49,978 nucleotides of DNA from an uncultured Duncaniella sp. (GCA_910577335.1 CAJTMJ010000023.1:1-49978); one strand, 5' to 3'. Positions 1 through 9,043 are shown, counted from the first letter of the stretch. Notes: generated from the sequence alone by a model not told the origin. Translations and numbers: made by a program.

Positions 1-82
1 ACTGAAAATTAAGTGTTTAACAGCATAAATTTAATTTTTGTCATCTACTAAAGTGTTTCATCATTTTTTTGAATTTGATTGG

Positions 83-391
83 TTATTTATCATTGTTTAA
101 TCTGTCCACCAGTTCAATTGCTTGTTGGACATCATCTTGATTGATACCTAATATTTCAGCATCCTTGGTTGAAAGATCCAAAATATAATTTTGAGATTGC
201 TTATCCCATCTTATCAGGGAATAAAGCATATTTCTTTTGTCTATTTGCTTGAGATGCATTGCCACATCATTACTCTTTATATCATCTTCTCTTTCCTCGG
301 AATTAGAGAAACTATTGTTGATTGTGACTTCATCCTTGCATGAACTTAGGATTGTTAATGCAAAAAATAAAAATATCGCTAAATTTTTCAT
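83..391 (-). CDS. Small putative lipoprotein
   Basis: The 102-residue product begins with a lipoprotein signal: hydrophobic residues 5-15 followed by the lipobox LSSC, with Cys18 as the predicted lipidated residue. The rest is polar and charged (an acidic EEREDD stretch near residue 33), and no family is recognised. It lies 11 bases after the stop of the upstream lipoprotein gene and is the last gene of a minus-strand run of four exported proteins, so co-transcription with the secreted hydrolase is likely. The start is an ATG preceded by an A/T-rich leader, as is normal in Bacteroidales. Function unknown. Confidence 0.7.
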   Translation of the reverse strand: MKNLAIFLFFALTILSSCKDEVTINNSFSNSEEREDDIKSNDVAMHLKQIDKRNMLYSLIRWDKQSQNYILDLSTKDAEILGINQDDVQQAIELVDRLNNDK

Positions 392-402
392 TTTTTTAGA
401 TA

Positions 403-1005
403 TTAAATTCTTACTTTTAAATAGCCATTGGTTATGTTTAGAATCGGCTTATCAACACTTTTAAAATTATATTTTCCTTCATAGTATCCAAGCCGATTTT
501 TATCTGTCGCTATTTCTATTTCTCCAATTAAATTGACATAGTTAACCACGGTCGGTTGATATGTATTGTAGGATAAATTTCCATCTATAATCTCACTGCA
601 TACTGCTATCCCGTCAAATCTGTCCGGAATGCATTTTATAAGATTGTCATGATCCCATTCAATTGAGGGCAAATCTTTATCAGTGTATCCGATTTTGTAA
701 ACCTTACCTTTACCAAAATCAGTCCTGCTTCCTTTTAGGTAGATTGTAATTTGATAGGACGGTCTGTTTTTGTCTACAGGATTGAGCTTCAGAGTAAGAT
801 TGCCTAAATTGAATTCTTCTAAAAAAGTAATTCGGGGTATAAGTTCACGATGATCAACGATAGTAATGTTGTAACTATCCACATAATTATATCCGTTTAT
901 TGAGGCTGATGTTTTAACAACTTCTTTTTCGCAGCCTGACAAACTAATAAGCAATACCATCAAAATGACAGTATTAATGTATTGTATGGGAAGTCTCATA
1001 TTCAT
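403..1005 (-). CDS. Putative lipoprotein, unknown function
   Basis: The product is 200 residues with a signal peptide ending in LSGC, Cys25 being the predicted lipidation site. The mature part is rich in alternating hydrophobic and polar residues, as expected of a beta-rich extracytoplasmic domain, but no family is recognised. Its ATG overlaps the stop of the upstream hydrolase gene in an ATGA arrangement (positions 1002-1005), a strong sign of translational coupling. A second ATG lies two codons later and could be used instead. The context suggests an accessory or anchoring partner of the large exported hydrolase; this is inferred from gene order only. Confidence 0.72.
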   Translation of the reverse strand: MNMRLPIQYINTVILMVLLISLSGCEKEVVKTSASINGYNYVDSYNITIVDHRELIPRITFLEEFNLGNLTLKLNPVDKNRPSYQITIYLKGSRTDFGKGKVYKIGYTDKDLPSIEWDHDNLIKCIPDRFDGIAVCSEIIDGNLSYNTYQPTVVNYVNLIGEIEIATDKNRLGYYEGKYNFKSVDKPILNITNGYLKVRI

Positions 1006-4000
1006 ATATTTGTGGAGTAAGAAAATGTTATGGGCATTAATTGAATTGAGTCCTCTTCCGGATTACGTAGGACTAATAAGAAAGTATACGAATCTCCATC
1101 TGTAGATGCAGTTTTCATATACGTAAACTCATCATTTGTGACAATATCACGTACTAATATGCCTCTCGCATTAACCGGAGCTACATGAGGATTTGACATA
1201 GGTCCATAAACCTTTGCTGATGTTAGCATCCAATCTCTATCAAAATATTTATCTTCTAAATCGTTGACATAATAAAGATAGACTCGGGCGAAATCATAAT
1301 CTGTCTCGGATTTATCAGATGTATACATTCCTCCATTAGCATCCATATAAAATTTGTCACTGGTTGAATAATATATCTTTTTGACATCACATGTAATGCT
1401 GTGAATTGGAGATTCGGACCCCTGCATATCAGTGATCTGAAAATATACCCCAACATTGTCTTGCGCATCTTTTAGTGGCACTAATATCTCTGAATAATCA
1501 TTTTTATCCCAAAGTATATCTTTAGCCGGATATTTAATTCCCCAATTATATTTTATTGCTCCATTAAGCAAGTGCAGTTTATTTGAAAATTCATTATCAA
1601 TGCATCGAGCCGTTACTTTATATCCCCCGGGTACATGTTGTCCCGAAAGTACGAAGCGAGGCATTCCGACCATTATACTTTTGCTATATTTATCCCCATT
1701 TTCGTTGGTTGCTATTATTGATATGATACCTTTCCCTTTTGCTGTTAGGATTCCTTGGGAATCAATAGTGGCTATTGATGGGTCGCTTGTGCTCCAAGTG
1801 ATATTTCCCCAATAGTTGGATATTCTGTATTTACTTCCGGTCACACCTACCACAGGACCGTCAAGTGTTTGCGTTATACGAGTAACGATCCACCGGAGTG
1901 CATCGAAAGAAAAGTCCGTGTGAGATTCAGGGCTTTTTGAAATATAATAATTCTCGCCAAATGGAGAGGTTCCAATCGTGGGAGGATTCAAATAATCAGC
2001 CGGGTTAATGTTTATTCCATCACCTATTGAAAGCGCACTGGAGGTTGGTATAAATGGAATTTCAGGGGCAATATCACAATCAAAATTTCCCCATAAAAGA
2101 GTATATAACCCAAAGTTTCCTGCTGTATCCGATTTCAATTCTCCTAAATTGGATTTAAATTGTGGAAGTCCGTATGTTGAACTTGGGTAAGAATCATAGT
2201 TCGTGGTTTTTGGGAAATTACGATCGTATGAAAATAAATCTTTCTTTATTGATATAAGCCAAAGGAACTTTTTCTTATACTTAAGTTTAAGGTGTGCGAT
2301 CTTTTGATCATATCCTCGTGCGGGATATAATTCGACCTCTCCTTCAATAGTGGTGCGACCGGGAAGACATGTTAGCAAAGTTGCCATTACGTTATGAAGG
2401 AAAATTCCTATTATAGATGGTCCAAGTGCAGTGAGCTGAAAAACGTCTGATTGAACTTTGAATGAGGTAAAGAGATAATGATAAGGCATGGTTACTTGAT
2501 TGTAGCTGCCATGTGCGACAGCAAGCATTTTTAAGGGATGTCCGGGATCGCCTTTTGGGAATCCTAATTCATTTAATTCTTTTTGCCATAATTTATGCTC
2601 GTCATTATTGAAAATACCGGCTGGATCGATATGGTGTACTAACATCTGTTGGGCTGCTGTGGAATATGCGATTTTCTCACCAAGCTTAATTATATTTTGT
2701 ATGTCAATGTCTGTGAACATTTCTGTCATTTTTGTGAGAAGACCATACTCATCGATAAATTTTAGTAATCCGTTGAATCCATATAGAATACCCAATGGAA
2801 TGTGCGCACCATTATGTGGCACATCATAGCTTATATATGTGTCAACTTGATGGCTAATAGAGGAATCTTCCATCTTTTTAAGAGCATAGCGTGCAATTAA
2901 CCCTCCCATACTATGTCCTATAATAATATTGTTATGGCTATCATTTAAATCTTTTCTATTATTGATGATTTTAATTATATTAGTTAAAACGTTCGCATTT
3001 GCTTGTATATATTCTTCAGATTTATCCCAATCAACATAAATAATATCGTATCCATAATAAGAATTTAAGTCTTGTATTATATAATTTGACATGAGTCGGG
3101 AATCATTCCAGCTCCCTCTTTCTGTTGGATTTAAACATCGAGGATCAAAACCTTCTACGATAATTATAGGTTTACTTATGGAAGTATGTTTCACCCCCCA
3201 TTCTGAACCCAAATGAATAGAAACTGTAGCAGTTGTGGTTATTCCAAAATAAGAATCACCTCCAATGGTAAGCTCTTCGTCTGGCTTAAATTTATCTGAA
3301 CTGCTATTTCTTGATTGGTTAATATTTTCAGTTAACACATTTGTATGTGCATGTAATCTTTGACCATTTTTTAAAGTAATATACATTTTTATATTATTAA
3401 TGCCGGTATTAAGATGCATCCTTATTTTATCGTTTGCTCCAAAAGTTTTATATCCGTTACCGCAATCAATACCAACCTCCGTGATATCACAGTTGGAGAA
3501 CATTAGCGAGGATGGAATTGAAAATACAACATCCCTTGTTGTAAGTTTACGATTAAGTCCACAGACGGCAAATACGTATTCATATTGATAAGGAGAGGGT
3601 GTATCAGGAACTCTTTCCACTTGTCCATCAATATACGTTATTAATCCGTTATTAAGGGCATCAGCTTTAATTTGAGAGTATTGATAAAGCAAAATGCTTA
3701 ATGGTATCTCATTTGTTTCATAATGATAGTTAGTTACTTCCTGTTTGAAGTTTTTAATGCCTGAATTTCCAGATATGTCTGCTGAATTAATTGTGTTCAC
3801 CAATCCCATGAATTGGATACCGGTAACACAATTTTTATTTTGTAAAGGTGATTTCCCATTAAATAAGTCCAAGTCTTCTTCTTCAACGGCGTAATCACGT
3901 AATAATCCTGTAGGGACAGTAGTCCTATCCAACTTTTCAAACATTCGATCTAATGATTTCCTTAAGTCATCGTCAAATGCGAATGATTTGTTTATGAAAA

Positions 4001-4049
4001 GCATACATAAACAAATTATAGATATTCGATAAGCGCACTGAGTTTTCAT
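1002..4049 (-). CDS. Secreted alpha/beta-hydrolase (PGAP1/lipase-like) with Ig-like domain
   Basis: This 1015-residue protein starts with a signal peptide (hydrophobic residues 8-22). The middle carries an alpha/beta-hydrolase module: a strand with KPIIIVEGFDP near residue 290, then a nucleophile elbow GHSMGG near residues 377-382, as in triacylglycerol lipases and PGAP1-like esterases, followed by an SYDVPHNGAH segment. Around residues 725-795 a Big_2-like Ig fold is visible (ITWSTSDPSIATIDSQG and an ATNENGDK-type end). The N- and C-terminal thirds look beta-rich and are unassigned. I infer an esterase or lipase acting at the cell surface or outside it; the substrate is unknown. It is the largest gene of a four-gene exported-protein operon, 42 bases after the previous gene and overlapping the next by four. 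Confidence 0.8.
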   Translation of the reverse strand: MKTQCAYRISIICLCMLFINKSFAFDDDLRKSLDRMFEKLDRTTVPTGLLRDYAVEEEDLDLFNGKSPLQNKNCVTGIQFMGLVNTINSADISGNSGIKNFKQEVTNYHYETNEIPLSILLYQYSQIKADALNNGLITYIDGQVERVPDTPSPYQYEYVFAVCGLNRKLTTRDVVFSIPSSLMFSNCDITEVGIDCGNGYKTFGANDKIRMHLNTGINNIKMYITLKNGQRLHAHTNVLTENINQSRNSSSDKFKPDEELTIGGDSYFGITTTATVSIHLGSEWGVKHTSISKPIIIVEGFDPRCLNPTERGSWNDSRLMSNYIIQDLNSYYGYDIIYVDWDKSEEYIQANANVLTNIIKIINNRKDLNDSHNNIIIGHSMGGLIARYALKKMEDSSISHQVDTYISYDVPHNGAHIPLGILYGFNGLLKFIDEYGLLTKMTEMFTDIDIQNIIKLGEKIAYSTAAQQMLVHHIDPAGIFNNDEHKLWQKELNELGFPKGDPGHPLKMLAVAHGSYNQVTMPYHYLFTSFKVQSDVFQLTALGPSIIGIFLHNVMATLLTCLPGRTTIEGEVELYPARGYDQKIAHLKLKYKKKFLWLISIKKDLFSYDRNFPKTTNYDSYPSSTYGLPQFKSNLGELKSDTAGNFGLYTLLWGNFDCDIAPEIPFIPTSSALSIGDGININPADYLNPPTIGTSPFGENYYISKSPESHTDFSFDALRWIVTRITQTLDGPVVGVTGSKYRISNYWGNITWSTSDPSIATIDSQGILTAKGKGIISIIATNENGDKYSKSIMVGMPRFVLSGQHVPGGYKVTARCIDNEFSNKLHLLNGAIKYNWGIKYPAKDILWDKNDYSEILVPLKDAQDNVGVYFQITDMQGSESPIHSITCDVKKIYYSTSDKFYMDANGGMYTSDKSETDYDFARVYLYYVNDLEDKYFDRDWMLTSAKVYGPMSNPHVAPVNARGILVRDIVTNDEFTYMKTASTDGDSYTFLLVLRNPEEDSIQLMPITFSYSTNI

Positions 4050-4091
4050 ATGGGCTACAGTTTGATGGTTAGTTTGTTGATTTTGTATATT

Positions 4092-4475
4092 TTATAAGTT
4101 CAGTATTCCTATATAGATGTTGGATTCTGTTGTGACTTTGATGTTGAGTGGTTCGATTGGCTCACCTATATATAATGTGAAAGGGACGGTTGTAGAGAAT
4201 TGTTGGGTTAAGCATGGGGTATCCATAATGTCAGTTATGGATATGGTAGCGTTACCTTCGGGGTATTCGAAGGTGAGGTGCAGATAGCCATCTTCATAGA
4301 AGCATTTTGCCCTATCGTGACGAGTCGGCATACGAAGACGATCTTTACTATTATCAGGAAGATTGTCACAAATTAATTCTATTGGCGTTGGAGGATTCTT
4401 GGGCTTATCGGGTTCTCCGGCAGCACTAAATCCAAACACCAAAATTAGAACTACAAATACTAAAAACTGTTTCAT
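4092..4475 (-). CDS. Small exported protein, DUF3244-like
   Basis: The product is about 127 residues when started at the ATG at 4475, which places a clean signal peptide (hydrophobic residues 4-16) at the N-terminus; an upstream in-frame start at 4529 would add 18 polar residues and is less likely. The mature part is small and beta-rich, with a segment resembling the short DUF3244-type beta sandwich found in Bacteroidales exported proteins (LHLTFEYPEGNATISITD), followed by FTLYIGEP. That family link is by pattern only. It is the first gene of the minus-strand operon that continues into the secreted hydrolase, and it is divergent from the gene at 4760. Confidence 0.65.
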   Translation of the reverse strand: MKQFLVFVVLILVFGFSAAGEPDKPKNPPTPIELICDNLPDNSKDRLRMPTRHDRAKCFYEDGYLHLTFEYPEGNATISITDIMDTPCLTQQFSTTVPFTLYIGEPIEPLNIKVTTESNIYIGILNL

Positions 4476-4709
4476 TTTTTCTGATGGTGTCAATGTTTTT
4501 GTTTCTGTAAAATTAGTAATTAAACACATCTCATGACATAATTTTGACGATTAAAGCATCTTACATGGTTTGTTGTAATATCTTAATTATTAGACTGATA
4601 TAGTCGGATGAAAACAAATAAATTTTGACACTTGAAATTTTTTATATTTATATGCGATATGAGACAATGGTTTTTGAATTTTTCGCACTCTTTCGGGGAT
4701 TTTGGGTTG

Positions 4710-4717
4710 TATCTTTG
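4710..4717 (+). promoter_or_regulatory. Bacteroidota -7 promoter element
   Basis: TATCTTTG matches the TAnnTTTG -7 consensus and lies 43 bases before the ATG at 4760. No clear TTTG -33 element is seen at the usual 19-21 base spacing. It would drive the Ser-Asp repeat gene from the 230-base divergent intergenic region. Confidence 0.55.
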
Positions 4718-4759
4718 TGAGGTGTTTAAATTAGTTCAAATTTTAAAAATCGGAATACT

Positions 4760-5380
4760 ATGAAAAAGTCAGCAAAGAAAACAGGTGAGAGATGTAGAAA
4801 ATTGAGAATGGATGGTTGTGGGAAGTATCCTATTTCGGCAAGGGCTTTCGATGATTTTTCATCACGTATAAAAGAGACTTTGGGTTTTGACGATAAGGCT
4901 TGTGAGGATGGGATGGTTATGCTGTTCAATTACCTGAACGGTTTGGAGCCGGAGGCGGGGATTACAGATTGCAGCGAGGTGGCAAGAATTGCGTTTATGA
5001 TGATAAGACCGGGGATTGACAAGGCAATGCAACGCTCCCGCTTGGCACGAGAACGGGCTGGAAGGAGGAGAAGGGAGGGATCGGAGGGATCGGACTTATC
5101 AGACCTATCGGACTTATCGGACAAATCAGACCAATCTGACTTATCTGCGTGGTTGGGCTGCTCCGAATCGTCCGATTTGTCTGATTTGTCCGATTTGTCT
5201 GATTTGTCTGATTTGTCTGATCCCTCCGATAAGTCTGATAAGTCTGATAAGTCTGATCCCTCCGATCCCTCTGACCGCCTTTGGCTTAACCGGCGGGAGC
5301 GTCGGGCTTATGAGCGGGCTGTTGCCCGTGATGACCGGCGCTTTGCCCGCAAGTCACGCAGGCTGCAGCTGTCAAGCTGA
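4760..5380 (+). CDS. Ser-Asp repeat protein with DUF6291-like N-terminus
   Basis: The 206-residue product has three parts. Residues 1-75 look folded and resemble, by pattern only, the N-terminal part of DUF6291-type proteins of Bacteroidales mobile DNA (FNYLNGLEPE, then FMMIRPGIDKAM). A basic stretch follows (RARLARERAGRRRRE-like). Residues about 108-171 are a low-complexity tract of SDL/SDK/SDP triplets. The C-terminus is basic (RRERRAYERAVARDDRRFARKSRR). No signal peptide is present, so it is cytoplasmic; the basic parts suggest nucleic-acid contact. The DNA of the repeat tract is itself an imperfect inverted repeat (see 5075-5276). The function is not known. Confidence 0.6.
   Translation: MKKSAKKTGERCRKLRMDGCGKYPISARAFDDFSSRIKETLGFDDKACEDGMVMLFNYLNGLEPEAGITDCSEVARIAFMMIRPGIDKAMQRSRLARERAGRRRREGSEGSDLSDLSDLSDKSDQSDLSAWLGCSESSDLSDLSDLSDLSDLSDPSDKSDKSDKSDPSDPSDRLWLNRRERRAYERAVARDDRRFARKSRRLQLSS
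5075..5276. repeat. Tandem 9-base repeats arranged as a long inverted repeat
   Basis: Units such as TCTGATTTG and TCTGATAAG repeat in tandem from 5172 to 5265, encoding SDL and SDK. The left part (about 5075-5149) holds units such as GACTTATCG that are close to the reverse complement of the right part (about 5205-5276): GGAGGGATC followed by ACTTATC units on the left matches GATAAGT units followed by GATCCCTCC on the right. Reading either strand therefore gives Ser-Asp-rich peptides. The transcript could fold into a long imperfect hairpin inside the coding region. Confidence 0.75.
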
Positions 5381-5391
5381 TATGTGTTTTG

Positions 5392-7309
5392 TTATTTCCC
5401 GAGGCTGATGCCTTTTTCTTGGCTGTTGAGCACTTTGTTGAGTTTGATTTTGCGGTCGGAGTTTTTGCGGAATGTGTAGCGGAGTATTATCCACGGACGC
5501 AGGTTGCTGTCACGGTAGCGCACATTGGCAATCTCCATGTAATTGCCTGACCGGGTGACGGTGCGGGTGTGATATTCGCCTGTGGCATGTGTGAGGCAAG
5601 CGCCTATATAGAAGTCTGGAGTGAAATTATAGTTCACCTGCAATTCAGCCGTAGATGGGCGATAATAGCGTGTAACCGACATTTTCGAAACTTTTCGATT
5701 GTCATAGCTCACATCTCCATAAAATGAGAATTTATTAAGGTAATAGTAGAACCCGAACTGCGATGTGAAGGCGCTATGGGCTGTCTGTTCCTTGAAATAG
5801 TTCCCGTACCAGCCTGCCATCCCATACACGCCGCCATTTTTCAGCCGATAGCTTGCGTTCATCACCGCACAAATCTGGGTGAACCGTCCGTGGTTCTCGT
5901 AAGTGTAGATGAAAATCCCTTCATCGTTTGTATAGCCTGTCGGCGAGAGCATATCGGTGATGCGCTTATAGTAAACCGATGGGCGTAAGTACAAACCTTT
6001 GATATTAAAGGTGTAGGAGAGGGGGATATATTGCATATACTGGGGTCGCAGATAAGGATTGCCCACGCTCTGCACCATCATGTCGGTTGAGGTGTTGAAC
6101 GGATTCAGCACATTTACCTCCGGGGAATTATTAGAGAGCTGATACTCAAGCTCAAGTGAGTTATTGCTATTGATTACCCATGTAAGCCCAACAGCAGCAC
6201 GAGGACGGAAATAATGGTTGCTGTGCGTTCCGGCTTTGAGCCATACACCCTCTATTCCTGCCGAGGCATTGAACCACAGGCAGCCGAAAAATTTGTTTAC
6301 CCATCCGGCATAGATATACTGATTCACATCATTATGCCTGAAGAGCGAATATGGCTCATGGATATGTTCTATGCGGTCGATCTGCAATGACGTGTGCGCC
6401 CCGGCTGACAACACTCCGGTTTCGGAATATTCGTTCTGATAGTCAATCTGCAGCGATGCCGAATGACGATGGTTGTGAAACAGCTGTGAGGCGATGATAT
6501 CATTTGTGTCATCTGCGAAAATGTCTGCACGGTCACTCGAATAGTCGTTTTTGTTGTAATTGTAGGCTATACGGGCTTCAAGCTCATTACCTTTGGCGAA
6601 CGAATGTTTGTAATATCCGCTTGAGGTCACTATCACGCTTTTGTCGAGATTGCGACCATTGAACATATAGTCGTGTGGCATCTCAGTTTCAATCGTCCCC
6701 TCGCCATATTGCCTGTTCTTGGTGTGACCGGTCGATACGTAAGCGTGAGCCGCAAGGTAATCGTTTTGCGACGGATTCCCTTTGAACAGCAGTTCGCCCA
6801 ACCAATTGCGTTTGTCCTGACGGTTACGTTGCGAGAACGACTGTTTATAGCCTGTATCGGAGCGAGAGATGTCTGAATCTATGTCATTGTGATAGATATA
6901 CGAGACCGATGATCGTCCATATAGGCTGTATTTGGGATTCCCGACCTCAAAATATCCCACTCCGAAGCCGTTGCACAAGGGAATGTCATGGCGTGTCGCT
7001 AATTCATACCAGATGTAGGGGTGGTTCTTGCGTTTAAGCTTGATATTTATAATGGATTTTATGCCATCTTTGATATATCTCCGCTTCGATGACATACCCT
7101 CCGTTAGCGATGCTGTCAATAGCAAACATACCGTTACTGTCGGAAACAGTGCTTTTGACTATGCTATCGTTCTGAATAAGCGATATGTTACATGTCGGGA
7201 TAGCTGTGGAGTCATTAACTGAAATCACGGTTCCGGTAAGTCTTGATTGGGCGTAGGAAACCCCTGCGCCCAACTGAAGCAGTAAGGCGAAAAATAAAAA
7301 TTTCGACAT
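5392..7309 (-). pseudogene. Outer-membrane beta-barrel (TonB receptor-like) gene, plug deleted and frame-disrupted
   Basis: Two pieces in different frames together look like one gene. The 5' piece (7034-7309) encodes a signal peptide and a CarboxypepD_reg-like domain (LTGTVISVNDS through SDSNGMFAIDSI) and runs into a stop at 7034. The 3' piece (5392 to about 7090) encodes the very end of a plug domain (GIKSIINIKLKR) and then a complete-looking 16-18 strand barrel of the OMP_b-brl_3 type that ends in an aromatic-rich strand. The usual plug of roughly 100 residues between them is absent and the reading frame changes near 7085-7100. An internal deletion with frame shift is the simplest reading. 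The intact relative at 43678 shows what is missing. The barrel piece could still be translated from an internal start but would lack its signal peptide. Confidence 0.75.
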
Positions 7310-7405
7310 TTTGATGGGGGATTAGAAAGTGAAGGAGAGAGGAATTAGGTTATGTGATGAGAGAAAAGCGGGGAGAGATGGAGAGATATTCTATCAATGT
7401 ATGCG

Positions 7406-7795
7406 TTATTCAAATGCAGCCATCTCTCCTTGTACAAATAATTTTGCTTCGGAGTCGGAATAGCGGGTGAAGCCTATGTTTATAGTGTATCCCTCATTGT
7501 TTATATTCAGAATGATACGGTATTCATTCTTACCCTCGTATCTCTCAACAGAGTTGTATGCCCGCTTGGTGTCCGCTTTTATTTTTTCTTCCATAAGCTT
7601 CACAAGTTTCGGACTGTTTTCCACAGAGAAATTACGGTAATAATTATCAGTGCTTTTTGTGATCATCACACTGGTATTCTCGTTTCTAAGGCTGGTGTCG
7701 GTAAAAAGTGTCTCACATGCGAGTCTCGGGGGTGCCGCCTGAACTGCCAATGATGTCACTATGGCAAATAAGAATGTAAAAATAAGTCTGTTCAT
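7406..7795 (-). CDS. Small exported protein, DUF6108-like, in ECF sigma operon
   Basis: Starting at the ATG at 7795 gives a 129-residue product with a clear signal peptide cleaved near AVQA-AP. An in-frame ATG at 7831 would overlap the upstream gene by 23 bases and place polar residues before the signal peptide, so 7795 is preferred; it sits 13 bases after the upstream stop. The mature part (LACETLFTD near the start, then a conserved-looking VMITKS and a C-terminal beta segment) resembles the DUF6108 proteins commonly encoded beside Bacteroidales ECF sigma factors; this is recognition by pattern, not search. Probably periplasmic or surface-located and part of the stress or signal circuit of the two upstream genes. 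Confidence 0.65.
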   Translation of the reverse strand: MNRLIFTFLFAIVTSLAVQAAPPRLACETLFTDTSLRNENTSVMITKSTDNYYRNFSVENSPKLVKLMEEKIKADTKRAYNSVERYEGKNEYRIILNINNEGYTINIGFTRYSDSEAKLFVQGEMAAFE

Positions 7796-7808
7796 GATGA
7801 TTCGGATT

Positions 7809-8369
7809 TTATTTATTGTTAAACATTTCATTCATTATCGAGTCATAACCTCTTTTTTCGGCTTTCGCTTCGTTTAGCATTTCACGCATTTGCTCCATGC
7901 TTTCCGTTTTTGCCTCAATCTGCATTTCGCGCATCTCAGCAAGGCTTTCAGCTTCTGCTTCGTCAAGCATCTCACGCATCTCAGCCATGCTTTCTGCTTG
8001 ACTCTGTTCCGCTAATTTTTGAGCATAAGTGTAATTTTCGACTTTTTTACCGGCTATGTACACAATGGTCGATTCCGACATCTCCTCGGTTGACCGGAAC
8101 ATTACGGTGGCACAGATACCTATCACTAATGCGATGGATGCTGCGATTGATAATATGTGCCTGAACGGGATCCTTGCTTGGCTTCTGCTTGGCTTCCGCA
8201 TAGCGGCTTCAATACCCATTTCAAGCCGGCATGAGTCGATATCGGGTGAGTGGAGAGGTGATGAAGCCAACAGCCGGCGCAGTTCAGCTTCCTCGGTTCG
8301 TGAAAGCCTGCATTCGAAATATGCGTTGACCAATTCCTCTATCTGTTCTAATGTCATATTCTTCTCCAT
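7809..8369 (-). CDS. Membrane-anchored anti-sigma-factor-like protein with C-terminal repeats
   Basis: The 186-residue protein has an N-terminal cytoplasmic helical part (LVNAYFECRLSRTEEAELRRLL) of the kind that binds ECF sigma factors, and one transmembrane helix near residues 69-87 (ILSIAASIALVIGICATVM). The extracytoplasmic tail contains three imperfect 15-residue repeats built on ESMAEMREMLDEAEA, which should form a coiled helix rich in Met and Glu. It lies between an ECF sigma gene (5 bases upstream) and a small exported protein gene. No canonical zinc-binding HxxxCxxC motif is visible, so assignment as anti-sigma rests on topology and context. Confidence 0.7.
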   Translation of the reverse strand: MEKNMTLEQIEELVNAYFECRLSRTEEAELRRLLASSPLHSPDIDSCRLEMGIEAAMRKPSRSQARIPFRHILSIAASIALVIGICATVMFRSTEEMSESTIVYIAGKKVENYTYAQKLAEQSQAESMAEMREMLDEAEAESLAEMREMQIEAKTESMEQMREMLNEAKAEKRGYDSIMNEMFNNK

Positions 8370-8374
8370 AATGG

Positions 8375-8902
8375 TTAATCGTTAAGAAGATTATTACAAT
8401 TATTCCTTAAAATTTTACGAGCTCTGCACATATAGCTTCTCGTGACCTCAGGACTTATGCCGAGTCGGACAGCTATTTCTCCGTAATCAAGACCCTCTGT
8501 GGTGTAAAGTTCGAACACTTGAAGTATCATCCCTGACAGAAGCTGTCGTGACATGAGCCGTATCTGTTCAATTTTGTCCCGGTTGTCTATCCTGTCTGCA
8601 GTATTCTCAGTGTCGCAACTTCTGTAGGATATATAGTCGGCGGCTTCTGCTTTAAGTTTGCGTCGTCTGATAATGTCTATGCAGATGTTACGTAAAGCAG
8701 TGAACATGAACGCTCTCTTTTGGTCAGAGCCAACATCTGTTCTCTCATTTTGCCACACTTTTATGAACAGCTCCTGCAATGCGTCGTCAGCGTCCTCCTT
8801 ATTGAGCAGGACTTTCGAAGCCGTAGCGTGCAGAAGCTTGCGTAATGTGAGAAAATTAGATGTCTTTGCGTCGGTAGTCACTAATTCTGAATTTTGATTC
8901 AT
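8375..8902 (-). CDS. ECF-type RNA polymerase sigma factor
   Basis: The product is about 175 residues (180 if the ATG at 8917 is used). It shows sigma-70 region 2 (DADDALQELFIKVWQN, then RAFMFTALRNICIDIIRRRK) and region 4 (LYTTEGLDYGEIAVRLGISPEVTRSYMCRARKIL split over residues about 140-172), the standard ECF arrangement. It directs RNA polymerase to a small regulon, probably under control of the membrane protein encoded 5 bases downstream. A -7 element (TAACTTTG on the minus strand, 8934-8941) lies just upstream of both possible starts. Confidence 0.88.
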   Translation of the reverse strand: MNQNSELVTTDAKTSNFLTLRKLLHATASKVLLNKEDADDALQELFIKVWQNERTDVGSDQKRAFMFTALRNICIDIIRRRKLKAEAADYISYRSCDTENTADRIDNRDKIEQIRLMSRQLLSGMILQVFELYTTEGLDYGEIAVRLGISPEVTRSYMCRARKILRNNCNNLLND

Positions 8903-8933
8903 ATAGTATACGTACATGCGTCATGAATCATAA

Positions 8934-8941
8934 CAAAGTTA
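8934..8941 (-). promoter_or_regulatory. Bacteroidota -7 element upstream of ECF sigma gene
   Basis: The minus strand reads TAACTTTG, a match to TAnnTTTG, 17-32 bases before the two possible ATGs of the sigma gene. No convincing -33 TTTG is seen at the right distance. Confidence 0.5.
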
Positions 8942-8955
8942 GGTAAATTATTTTG

Positions 8956-9043
8956 AACTGATTTAAAATTTTATTTTTCAAAGATTGAAAATATGGTGAA
9001 TTTCATCCTGAGTTTGATATTTTATGAAAAATTTAAATCAGTT
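8956..9043. repeat. AACTGATTTAAA inverted-repeat element, copy 1
   Basis: AACTGATTTAAA at 8956-8967 and its exact reverse complement TTTAAATCAGTT at 9032-9043 enclose 64 A/T-rich bases between the divergent sigma-factor and recR genes. Two further copies occur at 15136-15212 and 17179-17252, and a single arm at 26777. Confidence 0.75.

Noticed and set aside
4930..5124. Minus-strand Ser-Asp-rich frame inside the repeat gene
   Set aside because: It arises because the repeat tract is an inverted repeat; the plus-strand gene has the promoter and a folded N-terminal part.
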